DNA from: Sandaracinaceae bacterium | Lineage (GTDB): Bacteria > Myxococcota_A > Polyangia > Polyangiales > Sandaracinaceae | Reading direction: 5' to 3' | Assembly: GCA_020633195.1 (NCBI GenBank) | Contig: JACKEC010000014.1 | Span: forward strand, 806,001-870,000 | DNA length: 64,000 bases | Part shown: positions 30,985 to 39,196 of the stretch, in pieces | How the letters are laid out: each line of letters starts with the position of its first letter | Numbering within the stretch: the stretch's first letter is position 1 | The notes under the pieces: model-generated | What the model was told of the DNA's origin: nothing | Databases searched by the model: none | The model's input: the letters and a program-made list of their open reading frames with translations, nothing else | Program-made: the position numbers and the translations under genes

Positions 30985-32964
30985 GTGCGCAGCATCATCA
31001 CCCTGGCCTCCGCGCTCGTCCTCGGCGCGGCGTGTGGGAGCAGTCACGGCACGGACGCGGGTGGCCCCCCGTCGAGCTATGGCGATCCCTGCGGCGTGGA
31101 CATGCCCTGCGGGAGCGGGCTGTCCTGCGTCGAGAACGACCTCTACCCGGGCGGGTACTGCACCTCGACGTGCGACGTCGATCCGTGCGGCGCCGGCGCC
31201 TCGTGCGACACGTCGACGTCGCCGCCCGTGTGCCTCGCCACGTGCGGGAGCGCGGCGGACTGCCGGGACGGCTACCAGTGCTGGCGTGGGAGCTGCCGAC
31301 CGCTCTGCCGGGGCGACTCCGACTGCGGCGACGGGGCCGCCGGGTGCGGGCCAAGTGGCCTCTGCGAGGGCCCCGAGTGCAGCGTCGACGCCGACTGCGG
31401 CCTGGGCAAGCGATGCCAGATGGGCGCGTGCGTGGAGTTGCCTCCTCCGGTCGACGCCGGCGACGTCGGGGCCCCCGCGGGGACGCCGTGCACGCGCGAC
31501 GACGAGTGCGAGGGGCGCGTGTGCCTGCCCGCCGCGCTCGGCGGCGTGTGCTCGCTCGAGTGCACCCGCCCCGAGGACTGCTTCGTGTTCCCGAGCGAGG
31601 CGGGCTGCAGCGCGCTCGCCGAGCCGGGCGCGCGGACCGTCTGCGTCGTCGGGCCTCCGGGCGGCGCGGGCGTCGGCGAGGGCTGCAGCACCGACGACGA
31701 CTGCCTCGCGAGGATCTGCCAGGACGGCCAGTGCAGCGAGGTCTGCAGCGACACGGACCAGTGCGTGCCCGGGACGCGCTGCGTGGACCTCGAGCGCGCA
31801 GGCGCCGGCGGGGCGACGTTCCTGGGCTGCGGCTACCCCTCGTTCTCGGGGCGCATCGACACCTACGAGGTCGACTACGGCGTCCGCGACATCCAGGCCG
31901 GGTTCGGGGAGATGCTCACGCTGGCGACGCCGCCCGACGCGGTGAGCGTCACCTTCCAGGCGCGCCAGACGCGCGGCCCCGATCACGACATCAGCTTCCT
32001 GTCGGTCACCGACCCGGACGGCCTCCAGCTCTTCGACGTCGGCGAGATCGTCATGCTCAACGACCAGCCGATCCGCTGGCTCCCGTCGGAGACCTTCGAC
32101 GTCGCGTCGATGCTCGTCCCGAACACGACGCCCGATCGGGTGACCTTCGTCCCCGGGATCCACCACTGGTCGGTCGGCCCGATCCCGACCGCGTCGGGCG
32201 ACACCACCTCGGCCAGCCTGCGCCTGTCGGCGCTGGTGAAGCGCGCCCGCGGAGGCGCCGTCACCACCGCGCGGGTCGACCTCAACATCTTCATCGTCGG
32301 GATCAGCGGGCTGAGCGCGGCCAACGCGGACACCAACTCCAAGCTGCAAGGTGCGTTGACGCGCCTCGACGCGATCCTGTCGCCCACCGGGGTGACGGTG
32401 GGCGCCGTCCGCTACTTCGACATCACCGGCGCGGACGCCACGCGCTACCAGGTCATCGACAGCGCGGACGGCATCGACAGCGAGCTCTCGGGGCTGTTCC
32501 GGCTCAGCGGCTCGGGCGCGGCGCGCGGCGTGAACATCTTCCTCGTGCGCTCCATCAGCGGCGGCTCGGGCGGCGGCTTCCGCGCGCTCGGCATCGCGGG
32601 CGGCATCCCCGGCCCCGCAGGCATCCACGGGACGGGGCACTCCGGGATCGTCGCGTCGTTCTCCGACGCGGTGGTCGGCAGCGGCACCACCGGCGCGAAC
32701 GTCGTCGGACAGATCTTCGCCCACGAGATGGGGCACTACGTCGGGCTCTTCCACTCGACCGAGCAGGCGCGCCCGTGCGGGGCGGGCGAGGTGCCGAGCG
32801 ACACCAACGTCTGCGCCCCGTTCGGCGGCGGCGATCAGCTCGCGGACACGCGGCGCGGTGACAACGGCAACCTGATGTACTGGAGCATCGTGGGCAGCGG
32901 CACGAACACCGAGCTCAGCGACGGTCAGGGCCACGTCTACCGAATGAGCGCGCTGACCCGATGA
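30985..32964 (+). CDS. Lipoprotein zinc metalloprotease with Cys-rich N-terminal repeats
   Basis: 659 residues from GTG 30985; lipobox LVLGAAC. Residues about 25-275 contain several Cys-rich DKK/EB-like units (for example CSVDADCGLGKRCQMGAC, CSTDDDCLARICQDGQC). The C-terminal half has the metzincin signature HEMGHYVGLFH near residue 578 (three zinc His plus catalytic Glu) and a later NLMYWS that can serve as the Met-turn. It is expected to be an active surface or secreted protease. TATGCT (30970-30975) lies nine bases upstream of the start. It overlaps the following SDR gene by 4 bp. Confidence 0.85.
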   Translation: MRSIITLASALVLGAACGSSHGTDAGGPPSSYGDPCGVDMPCGSGLSCVENDLYPGGYCTSTCDVDPCGAGASCDTSTSPPVCLATCGSAADCRDGYQCWRGSCRPLCRGDSDCGDGAAGCGPSGLCEGPECSVDADCGLGKRCQMGACVELPPPVDAGDVGAPAGTPCTRDDECEGRVCLPAALGGVCSLECTRPEDCFVFPSEAGCSALAEPGARTVCVVGPPGGAGVGEGCSTDDDCLARICQDGQCSEVCSDTDQCVPGTRCVDLERAGAGGATFLGCGYPSFSGRIDTYEVDYGVRDIQAGFGEMLTLATPPDAVSVTFQARQTRGPDHDISFLSVTDPDGLQLFDVGEIVMLNDQPIRWLPSETFDVASMLVPNTTPDRVTFVPGIHHWSVGPIPTASGDTTSASLRLSALVKRARGGAVTTARVDLNIFIVGISGLSAANADTNSKLQGALTRLDAILSPTGVTVGAVRYFDITGADATRYQVIDSADGIDSELSGLFRLSGSGAARGVNIFLVRSISGGSGGGFRALGIAGGIPGPAGIHGTGHSGIVASFSDAVVGSGTTGANVVGQIFAHEMGHYVGLFHSTEQARPCGAGEVPSDTNVCAPFGGGDQLADTRRGDNGNLMYWSIVGSGTNTELSDGQGHVYRMSALTR

Positions 32965-33818
32965 GCGGCTCGCTGCTCGAGGGTCGGGTGATCGCGATCA
33001 CCGGCGGTGGTCGCGGCGTGGGCCGAGCGCACGCGCTGGCCTGCGCGCGCGAGGGCGCCGCGGGCATCCTCGTCAACGACCTCGGCTGCGATCTCTCGGG
33101 CCAGGGCTCGGATCCGAGCGTCGCCGACGCGGTCGCCGAGGCGATCCGCGTGGAGCACGGGGTCGCCGCGGAGGCCGACCATCACGACGTCGGGGAGGCG
33201 GGCGCGTCGGTCCGCATCGTCGAGCACGCCCTCGACCGCTTCGGTCGCCTCGACGCGCTCATCGGCTGCGCGGGCGTGAGCGCGGACCAGACGGTGATGA
33301 AGCTCGGCGACGAGCTCCTCGACCGCATGATCGACGTCCACGTGCGCGGCTCGTTCGGCCTCGTCCGGGCCGCCGGCCGCGCGATGATCGATCGCGGCGA
33401 GGGCGGCGCGATCCTCCTGCACACGGCGCCCGCCGCGTTCTTCGGGGCGATGCGGCAGAGCGCGCTCGCGGCGACCACGGGGGCGGTCGTCGGGCTCGTC
33501 CGCTCGGCCGCCGTGGAGCTGCGCAAGCACCGCATCCGGATCAACGCGCTCGCGCCCACCGCGCGCACGCGGGCCACCGAGGAGCTCCCGCTGTTCAAGG
33601 GCATCGGGCCCGGCTCCATGGGCCCCGAGTTCGTGGGGCCGGTCGGCGCGTTCCTCGTCTCGGAGCTCGCCGCCGACGTGAGCGGCGAGGTCATCGGCGC
33701 GGCGGGCACCCGCGTGTACGCGCTCCACGGTCGCGAGACGCCGGGCTGGTTCGGGGACGCCGAGCCCCCGCGAGCCGCAGAGGTCGCGAGCGCCTGGCCC
33801 GAGATCACGCGCGCGTGA
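32961..33818 (+). CDS. Short-chain dehydrogenase/reductase homologue without catalytic triad
   Basis: 285 residues, ATG overlapping the upstream stop. The Rossmann motif ITGGGRGVGRAHALACAREGA and VNDLG place it near the SDR domain of multifunctional enzyme type 2. Aligned without gaps to that family, from the G of GAILL to the GL of VVGLV, the catalytic Ser, Tyr and Lys fall on Ala, Leu and Thr (segment HTAPAAFFGAMRQSALAATT). It should bind a nucleotide but not catalyse hydride transfer by the usual mechanism. Coupling to a surface metalloprotease gene is unusual. Its stop forms TGATCA with the stop of the opposite gene. Confidence 0.85.
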   Translation: MSGSLLEGRVIAITGGGRGVGRAHALACAREGAAGILVNDLGCDLSGQGSDPSVADAVAEAIRVEHGVAAEADHHDVGEAGASVRIVEHALDRFGRLDALIGCAGVSADQTVMKLGDELLDRMIDVHVRGSFGLVRAAGRAMIDRGEGGAILLHTAPAAFFGAMRQSALAATTGAVVGLVRSAAVELRKHRIRINALAPTARTRATEELPLFKGIGPGSMGPEFVGPVGAFLVSELAADVSGEVIGAAGTRVYALHGRETPGWFGDAEPPRAAEVASAWPEITRA

Positions 33819-33992
33819 TCAGTCCGGCGCGATGAGGTCGATGATCACGACCCCGCGCTCGGCCTCTTCGCTCGGCTTCTGCTCGCGGCGCAGCGGCTCG
33901 GGCAACGGAAGCTCACGACGCGGCCCCTCGCGGCGGTGCCGGTCGTCCTCTTCACGCTTCCTGATCTGGTCGATGATGAAAGGCGGCAGCAC
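33819..33992 (-). CDS. Small conserved-looking protein (57 residues)
   Basis: GTG start at 33992, with a GGGAGCGAG ribosome site and TACAGT (-10-like, minus strand 34018-34013) upstream. The product begins VLPPFIIDQIRKREED, continues with a charged Arg/Glu-rich linker and a LPLPEPLRRE segment, and ends RGVVIIDLIAPD. The ordered ends (LPPFIIDQI and GVVIIDL) around a charged middle look like a real small-protein family that I recall from myxobacteria, without a known function. Start choice and family recall are moderate in certainty. Confidence 0.6.
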   Translation of the reverse strand: MLPPFIIDQIRKREEDDRHRREGPRRELPLPEPLRREQKPSEEAERGVVIIDLIAPD

Positions 33993-34089
33993 GGCTCGCT
34001 CCCGATGACTGCACTGTAGCCACAGATTCGAGGCGAGGAAACCATGCCGTCTAAGGTCGTGGACGTCCACTCTTTCACGGAGCGCCTGC

Positions 34090-34095
34090 TATCCT
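34090..34095 (+). promoter_or_regulatory. Candidate -10 of a leaderless promoter for the DUF4350-MoxR operon
   Basis: TATCCT preceded by TGC (extended -10 form) sits seven bases before the GTG at 34103. No ribosome-binding sequence lies between them, so transcription may begin at the start codon. No matching -35 is visible. Confidence 0.4.
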
Positions 34096-34102
34096 CCCGG
34101 CC

Positions 34103-35332
34103 GTGAGGATCGCGTCGATCGTCGGGCTGACGCTCCTCGGGGCGCTCGCCGGGATGCCGCGGCAAGCGTCTGCCCAAGGCGACTACGCGACGTCGGGCGA
34201 CGCCTGGAACTCCGTATCCGAGCTGATGCGATTGGCCGGGGAGCGGGGATCGACCCCAGAAATCCCGGACCGACTGGACGTCGGGACCCTTCAACCGAGC
34301 GACTCGCTCCTGATACTCAACCCCCAGGACGAGCTCCCCAGCGCGGCGCTGACGGCGTTCCTCCGAGACGGCGGCCGAGCCTGCCTCGCCGACGACTTCG
34401 GGGCGGGGGAGTCGTTCCTCTCGCTCTTCTCGATCCACCGATCCGAGCCCAGCGACACGATCTCGGTCCAGCTTCGAGGCAACGCGAGCCTCCCGGTGGC
34501 CCGCCCGAACGGCACCCATCAGCTCACCCACGAGGTCAGCGCGCTGGTCACCAACCACCCGGCCGTGGTGTCGCATCGGGAGCTCGCCGCCATCTTCCAG
34601 CTCGGCTCGGGCGAGGCCGTCGTGCTCGCCGGCGCCGTCGGTGAGGGCCGGCTCGTGGTCCTCTCGGATCCGAGCGTGCTCATCGACAACATGCTCTCGC
34701 TGCGGGGCAACCGGCGCTTCGCCGAGAACCTCGTCGACTACCTCGCGGGGGACCGCGCGGGGCGGCTCATCGTCGTGCGCCCCGGCGTCCCGATCGTCGG
34801 CCGCTACGGCGAGCCGGGCGCCGACCGACCGCTCCACGATCTGCGGGCGTCGCTCGAGCGCGTCGCCCACCTCGACGTCCCGCCGCTGGCGCTCCGCATC
34901 GCGAGCCTGGCGCTCGCCGCGATCGCGGTCATCCTCGCCCTCGGGGCGCTGCCCCGTCGCTCTCCCTACCGCTCCGCCCGGATGTTCGCCCGGGAGGCCG
35001 CGCAAGGCGGCTTCGTCGGGCGCGTGGGCTTCTTCGCACGTCCGAGGACGAACCTCTTGCAGCCGCTGATGGTCTACAAGTTCGAGCTCGAAGCCGAGAT
35101 CCTCGGGATGCTCGCCCTCTCGGGGCGAACGCTGCTTCGCGACGTCCTCGGCGCGATGCGGGCCCGCGGGATGAACGAGCAAGACCTCGACGACATGCGG
35201 AGGCTCCTGTTGACCCTCGATCGCCTGCACGCCGATCAGGACCGGCCCGCGGCCCCGCCCACCGTCTCACCGAGGCGCTTCCGTGAGCTGGTGCAGCTGG
35301 GCGATGGCCTCTTGGAGAAGCTTTCCCGATGA
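34103..35332 (+). CDS. DUF4350 domain-containing membrane protein
   Basis: 409 residues from GTG 34103. A signal peptide (IVGLTLLGALAGMPRQASAQ) precedes a DUF4350-like domain (about 40-215; LLILNPQDELPSAALTAFLRDGGRACLADDFG and GRLVVLSDPSVLIDNM). A membrane helix (about 260-282; LRIASLALAAIAVILALGAL) and a helical cytoplasmic domain follow. This architecture commonly precedes MoxR ATPase and DUF58 genes; the stop overlaps the moxR start. It is probably the membrane component of that system, whose role (maturation or stress handling of envelope proteins) is not well defined. Confidence 0.85.
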   Translation: MRIASIVGLTLLGALAGMPRQASAQGDYATSGDAWNSVSELMRLAGERGSTPEIPDRLDVGTLQPSDSLLILNPQDELPSAALTAFLRDGGRACLADDFGAGESFLSLFSIHRSEPSDTISVQLRGNASLPVARPNGTHQLTHEVSALVTNHPAVVSHRELAAIFQLGSGEAVVLAGAVGEGRLVVLSDPSVLIDNMLSLRGNRRFAENLVDYLAGDRAGRLIVVRPGVPIVGRYGEPGADRPLHDLRASLERVAHLDVPPLALRIASLALAAIAVILALGALPRRSPYRSARMFAREAAQGGFVGRVGFFARPRTNLLQPLMVYKFELEAEILGMLALSGRTLLRDVLGAMRARGMNEQDLDDMRRLLLTLDRLHADQDRPAAPPTVSPRRFRELVQLGDGLLEKLSR

Positions 35333-36297
35333 CGACCCCCGAGACGATCGAGCCCGAGACCCTCGCGAGCGTCACCGAGAGCTGCAACCGCGTGATCGAC
35401 GAGGTGCAGCGGGTCTACGTCGGACCCCGCAACGTCCCCGAGCAGCTGCTCGTGACGCTGCTCGCGCGCGGCCACGTCCTCCTCGAGGGCGTGCCGGGCG
35501 TGGCGAAGACGACCCTGTGCAAGGCCTTCGCGGCGACCCTGGGATGCGACTTCCGGCGCATCCAGTTCACGCCGGATCTGCTCCCCGCCGACATCACCGG
35601 CACCTACGTGCTCTCACCCAAGGAGGGCACCTTCCAGCTCCGCGAGGGGCCCATCTTCGCGAACGTCGTGCTCGGCGACGAGATCAACCGCGCCCCCGCC
35701 AAGACGCAGAGCGCGCTGCTCGAGGCGATGCAGGAGTTCCAGGCGACGATCGAGGGCGACACGCGGCCCCTCCCCTCCCCGTTCATCGTCCTCGCGACGC
35801 AGAACCCCGTGGAGCAGGCCGGCACGTACCCCCTGCCCGAGGCGCAGATCGACAGGTTCCTCATCCGGGTCCTCATCGGCTACCCCTCGGCTGCAGACGA
35901 GAAAGGGATCTTGCGCCGCTTCAGCGACGGGAACCCCGCCGCGCGCCGCGTGCTGATCCCCGAGCAGATCCTCGCGATGCAGCAGCTCGTCGATCGGGTG
36001 CACGTCGAGGACTCGATCCTCGACTTCGTCGTCCGCCTCGCCACCTTCACGCGGGAGCACGCGCGCCTCTTCCTCGGCGCGTCGCCGCGCGCGTCGCTGG
36101 CGCTCGTCCGGGCGGCGCGCGCCCGCGCGCTGGTGATGGGCCGCGCCTACGTGATCCCGGACGACGTGAAGCGCCTCGCCGTGCCCGTCCTGTCCCACCG
36201 CCTCGTGCTCACGCCCGAGGCCGAGATGGAGGGCACGCAGAACGAGCGCATCGTGCGCCAGGCCCTCGACGAGGTCCCGCACCGGAAGGAGCGCTAG
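35329..36297 (+). CDS. MoxR-family AAA+ ATPase
   Basis: 322 residues, the normal length. Motifs are Walker A EGVPGVAKTT, FTPDLLPADITGTYV, Walker B NVVLGDEINRAPAKTQSALLEAMQE, sensor-1 VLATQNPVEQAGTYPLPEAQIDRF and a C-terminal lid with ASPRASLALVRAARA. MoxR ATPases act as chaperones with von Willebrand-type partners, here the DUF58 protein encoded next, whose GTG start overlaps this TAG stop. Confidence 0.96.
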   Translation: MTTPETIEPETLASVTESCNRVIDEVQRVYVGPRNVPEQLLVTLLARGHVLLEGVPGVAKTTLCKAFAATLGCDFRRIQFTPDLLPADITGTYVLSPKEGTFQLREGPIFANVVLGDEINRAPAKTQSALLEAMQEFQATIEGDTRPLPSPFIVLATQNPVEQAGTYPLPEAQIDRFLIRVLIGYPSAADEKGILRRFSDGNPAARRVLIPEQILAMQQLVDRVHVEDSILDFVVRLATFTREHARLFLGASPRASLALVRAARARALVMGRAYVIPDDVKRLAVPVLSHRLVLTPEAEMEGTQNERIVRQALDEVPHRKER

Positions 36298-37919
36298 TGC
36301 TCCCGATCCCGACGCGGACGGCGCTCGCCGCCATCGCCGGGGCGGTGGCGCTGCTGCTGACGGGCGGCCTCTCCGCGTCGTGGCCGGTCGCGGTGCTGGG
36401 CGGCGTGCTCGTGGTCGGGATCTCCACGTGCCTCGCGATGACGATGCCGCTCGGCCGCCGCGTGCGCCGGCACCGGCTCGAGTTCGCCTGGTGGCTCGGT
36501 CACGCCGAGCCCGGCTCGGGTGGCGGCGCGGTCGTCCCGGACAAGCCGTTCGAGGTGCGCTGCTTCCTGCGGCACCGCGGCGCGATGAAGCTCGAGCTCC
36601 GGGACCTGACGCCGCTCGCCCCCGGCGGCGCGCGGCGCGAGGACGGCGAGGGCGACGTGCTCTCGCTCGGCCCGAACGCGCGGACGGAGTTCTCGTTCAA
36701 GCTGATCGCGCCCGCCGTCGGCCGGGTGGTGCTCCACGGGCTCGCCGTCACCCTCCCCGGGCCCCTCGGCCTGTTCGAGGTCCCCCTCTACTTCCCGAAC
36801 CCGCTCGTCATCAAGGTGCTCCCGAAGGCCGCGCTGCGCGCCCGGTCCGCGCCGCGGTCGATCACGGGCCTGCCGATCGAGCGCAGCGGCGCGAGCCTCC
36901 TGAGCCCCGCGGGGAGCGGCACGGAGCTGCGCGAGCTGCGCGAGCTGCGGCCCGGCGATCCCTTCAAGTCGATCGCCTGGAAGGCGAGCGCGCGCTCGGG
37001 GCGCCTGATGGTCCGGGAGGTCGAGCAGGAGGTCCAGCAGACGCGCTACGTGGTGCTCGACGTCAGCGGCACGATGCGGGGCGGCGAGCCCGGACGGCGC
37101 AAGCTCGATTTCGCCGTCGAGGCGGCCGCCGCCGAGGCGCGGCGCGCGCTCGACTCGGGCGACAGGATCGGGATCGTGACGGTCGACGGTCGCATGCTCG
37201 CGCACGTCCAGCCCAACGACGGCCGCCCGCACCTGCTCCGCGTGTTCGAGGCGCTGCTCTCCGCGATCGAGGCGGTGGACGAGGACCTCACCGAGATCGA
37301 GGACGCCGAGGTCGCCGCGGTCGTCGGCGGCTACGTGCGCCAGCAGGACGGCGTCGACTTCGCGCGGGGCGACGGCAGGGGTTGGAACGTCCCGATGCTG
37401 GTGCGCCACGTCTCCGAGGCGCTCGAGGACGTGGAGGACCACGAGCCCATCCGCGCGAGCTCGAGCGCGGGCGTGCTGCTCCGCCGCTTCTGCAGGGTCC
37501 GCGGGATCCCGCTGCCCTATCGCCCCGACCCGCGGGACGGGTCGAAGGGGCCAGGCCTCGCCGCCGCGCTGCGCGAGGTCGGGGGCCGGAGCCGCTCGCC
37601 GATGTCGATCGTGGTGATCACGGACTTCGACGGAGTCGGGTCGCTCGAGGACGTGACCCAGTCGGCGAAGCTCCTGCGCATGCACCGCCACTCGCTGGCC
37701 TTCGTGGTCCCGGACGCGACGACCTTCGCGCGCGAGCCCGCCTCGGAGATCGAGAAGGACGTGTTCGGCGTCTACGCCCGCAGCGAGCGGCGCCACTACG
37801 CGGAGGCGAAGAAGGCGCTCGCGCCGTACGGGGTGCCCGTGGTGCGCGCGACCGCGAAGGACAGCCCCGGCCTCGTGATCGTGCAAGCGCAGCACGCGAC
37901 CCGGCGGCGGGCGGCGTGA
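36297..37919 (+). CDS. DUF58/vWA-type membrane protein, MoxR partner
   Basis: 540 residues from GTG 36297, sharing a base with the upstream TAG. Two N-terminal membrane helices (about 8-45) are followed by a beta domain and then the DUF58 signature LRPGDPFKSIAWKASARSGRLMVRE (near 220-243). A vWA-like domain follows with DVSGTM, a MIDAS variant with Thr in the third position, and IVVITDFDG. It likely works with MoxR and the DUF4350 protein as one membrane assembly. It overlaps rsmA by 4 bp. Confidence 0.9.
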   Translation: MLPIPTRTALAAIAGAVALLLTGGLSASWPVAVLGGVLVVGISTCLAMTMPLGRRVRRHRLEFAWWLGHAEPGSGGGAVVPDKPFEVRCFLRHRGAMKLELRDLTPLAPGGARREDGEGDVLSLGPNARTEFSFKLIAPAVGRVVLHGLAVTLPGPLGLFEVPLYFPNPLVIKVLPKAALRARSAPRSITGLPIERSGASLLSPAGSGTELRELRELRPGDPFKSIAWKASARSGRLMVREVEQEVQQTRYVVLDVSGTMRGGEPGRRKLDFAVEAAAAEARRALDSGDRIGIVTVDGRMLAHVQPNDGRPHLLRVFEALLSAIEAVDEDLTEIEDAEVAAVVGGYVRQQDGVDFARGDGRGWNVPMLVRHVSEALEDVEDHEPIRASSSAGVLLRRFCRVRGIPLPYRPDPRDGSKGPGLAAALREVGGRSRSPMSIVVITDFDGVGSLEDVTQSAKLLRMHRHSLAFVVPDATTFAREPASEIEKDVFGVYARSERRHYAEAKKALAPYGVPVVRATAKDSPGLVIVQAQHATRRRAA

Positions 37920-38743
37920 CGGTGGCGCCGTGGGAGGACCCCCGGCGCGTGCTGCGACGGCACGGGCTGACCCCGAAGCGGAGCTTCAGCCAGAGCTTCC
38001 TCGTCGCGCGGCACGCGGTGGAGCGCATCGTGGAGGCGCTCGATCCCTCGCCGGACGAGCTGACGGTGGAGCTGGGCCCCGGCCTCGGGACGCTGACGGG
38101 CGAGCTCCTCCGGGCGGGCGCGCGGGTCCTCGCCATCGAGCGCGACCCCGACATGATCGCGGTGCTGCGACAGGAGCTCGGCGCGGTCGACCGCTTCGAG
38201 GTCCGCGAAGGCGACGCGGCCACGGTGGACCTCGGCGAGCTCGCGGCGTCCGGGCGCATCGCGCTCGCGGGGAACCTCCCCTACGCGATCACGGGCGGCA
38301 TCCTCCGCAACCTCGTCGAGCACCGGCGCTCGCTCCGGCGCGCCGTCATCATGGTGCAGCGCGAGGTGCGGGACCGGCTCCTCGCGAGCCCGGGCGACAA
38401 GACGTGGGGCGCCTCCAGCGTGTTCGTGCAGGCCGCGTTCGCGGTCAGCGGCGTGATCAAGGTGCCCGCGGGCGCGTTCCACCCGCCGCCCAAGGTCGAC
38501 AGCGCGGTGCTTCGCTTCGATCCGCTCGAGACCCCGCGCGCCGAGGAGACGGAGGCGTTTCGCGCGATCGTGAAGGCCGCCTTCGGCCAGCGCCGCAAGA
38601 CGCTCCGCAACGCCCTGCGAGGCCTCGAGGGCGACCTCGACGGGGCGCTCGCCGCGGCGGACATCGACCCCGGACGACGAGGAGAGACGTTGACCATCGA
38701 GGACTTCGCGCGCGTCGCGCGGGCCTGGGAGGCGAGCTCGTGA
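37916..38743 (+). CDS. rsmA: 16S rRNA (adenine1518-N6/adenine1519-N6)-dimethyltransferase
   Basis: 275 residues from GTG 37916; GTG 37922 is also possible. It has the KsgA/RsmA motifs: LTPKRSFSQSFL substrate-entry segment, SAM motif ELGPGLGTLTGELL, IERDPDMIAVL, and catalytic motif IV GNLPYAIT. It dimethylates two adjacent adenines in helix 45 of 16S rRNA during small-subunit assembly. Genes for this enzyme are usually near pdxA or surA; here it is embedded in the MoxR-DUF58 operon by overlapping starts and stops. Confidence 0.96.
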   Translation: MTVAPWEDPRRVLRRHGLTPKRSFSQSFLVARHAVERIVEALDPSPDELTVELGPGLGTLTGELLRAGARVLAIERDPDMIAVLRQELGAVDRFEVREGDAATVDLGELAASGRIALAGNLPYAITGGILRNLVEHRRSLRRAVIMVQREVRDRLLASPGDKTWGASSVFVQAAFAVSGVIKVPAGAFHPPPKVDSAVLRFDPLETPRAEETEAFRAIVKAAFGQRRKTLRNALRGLEGDLDGALAAADIDPGRRGETLTIEDFARVARAWEASS

Positions 38744-39192
38744 GGCGCGGCGCTCCGGTGCTCCTCCTGGTGCTCGCGTCCACCGCGAGCGCCCAACCCG
38801 ACGGCCCCTTCGCGGCGGTCCCCGATCTCGACCCGCTGGCCCTCGCGCGGGTCATCGATCGCGAGGGCGACGGCGTGGTGCTCGAGGCGCTCGAGGGTGA
38901 CGCCCCGCCCCTCGCGGCGATCCACGCGGCGCCGTTCCTCCGCGCGCCGGAGCAGGCCCTGGGGCCGCTCGCGCGGATCGCGGCGGGTCGAGACCCGTGG
39001 CGCGCGCCCGCGGCGATGCAGGCGATCTCGAGGATCGCGAGCGGCCCCGTGCTCGACGGGATGACGAGCCGCGAGGGCGAGCCGCTCGACGACGTGCTGG
39101 CCTCGCTCGACCAGCTCGCCGCCGACGCGACGGCGCGCGAGGACCTGCGCGGAGCGGCCGCGCTCGCGCGCTCTCAGCTCACGATGCCCTGA
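38740..39192 (+). CDS. Small secreted hypothetical protein
   Basis: 150 residues from GTG 38740, which overlaps the rsmA stop. The N-terminus (APVLLLVLASTASAQ) is a signal peptide. The mature part is Ala/Asp/Leu-rich and helical with repeated DPLALARV, APEQALGPLARIA and PLDDVLASLDQLA units, suggestive of two or three HEAT-like repeats. No known family. It ends the MoxR-rsmA transcript; its stop is 4 bp from the stop of the convergent beta-propeller gene, which also carries HEAT-like repeats. Confidence 0.65.
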   Translation: MRRGAPVLLLVLASTASAQPDGPFAAVPDLDPLALARVIDREGDGVVLEALEGDAPPLAAIHAAPFLRAPEQALGPLARIAAGRDPWRAPAAMQAISRIASGPVLDGMTSREGEPLDDVLASLDQLAADATAREDLRGAAALARSQLTMP

Positions 39193-39196
39193 GGGG

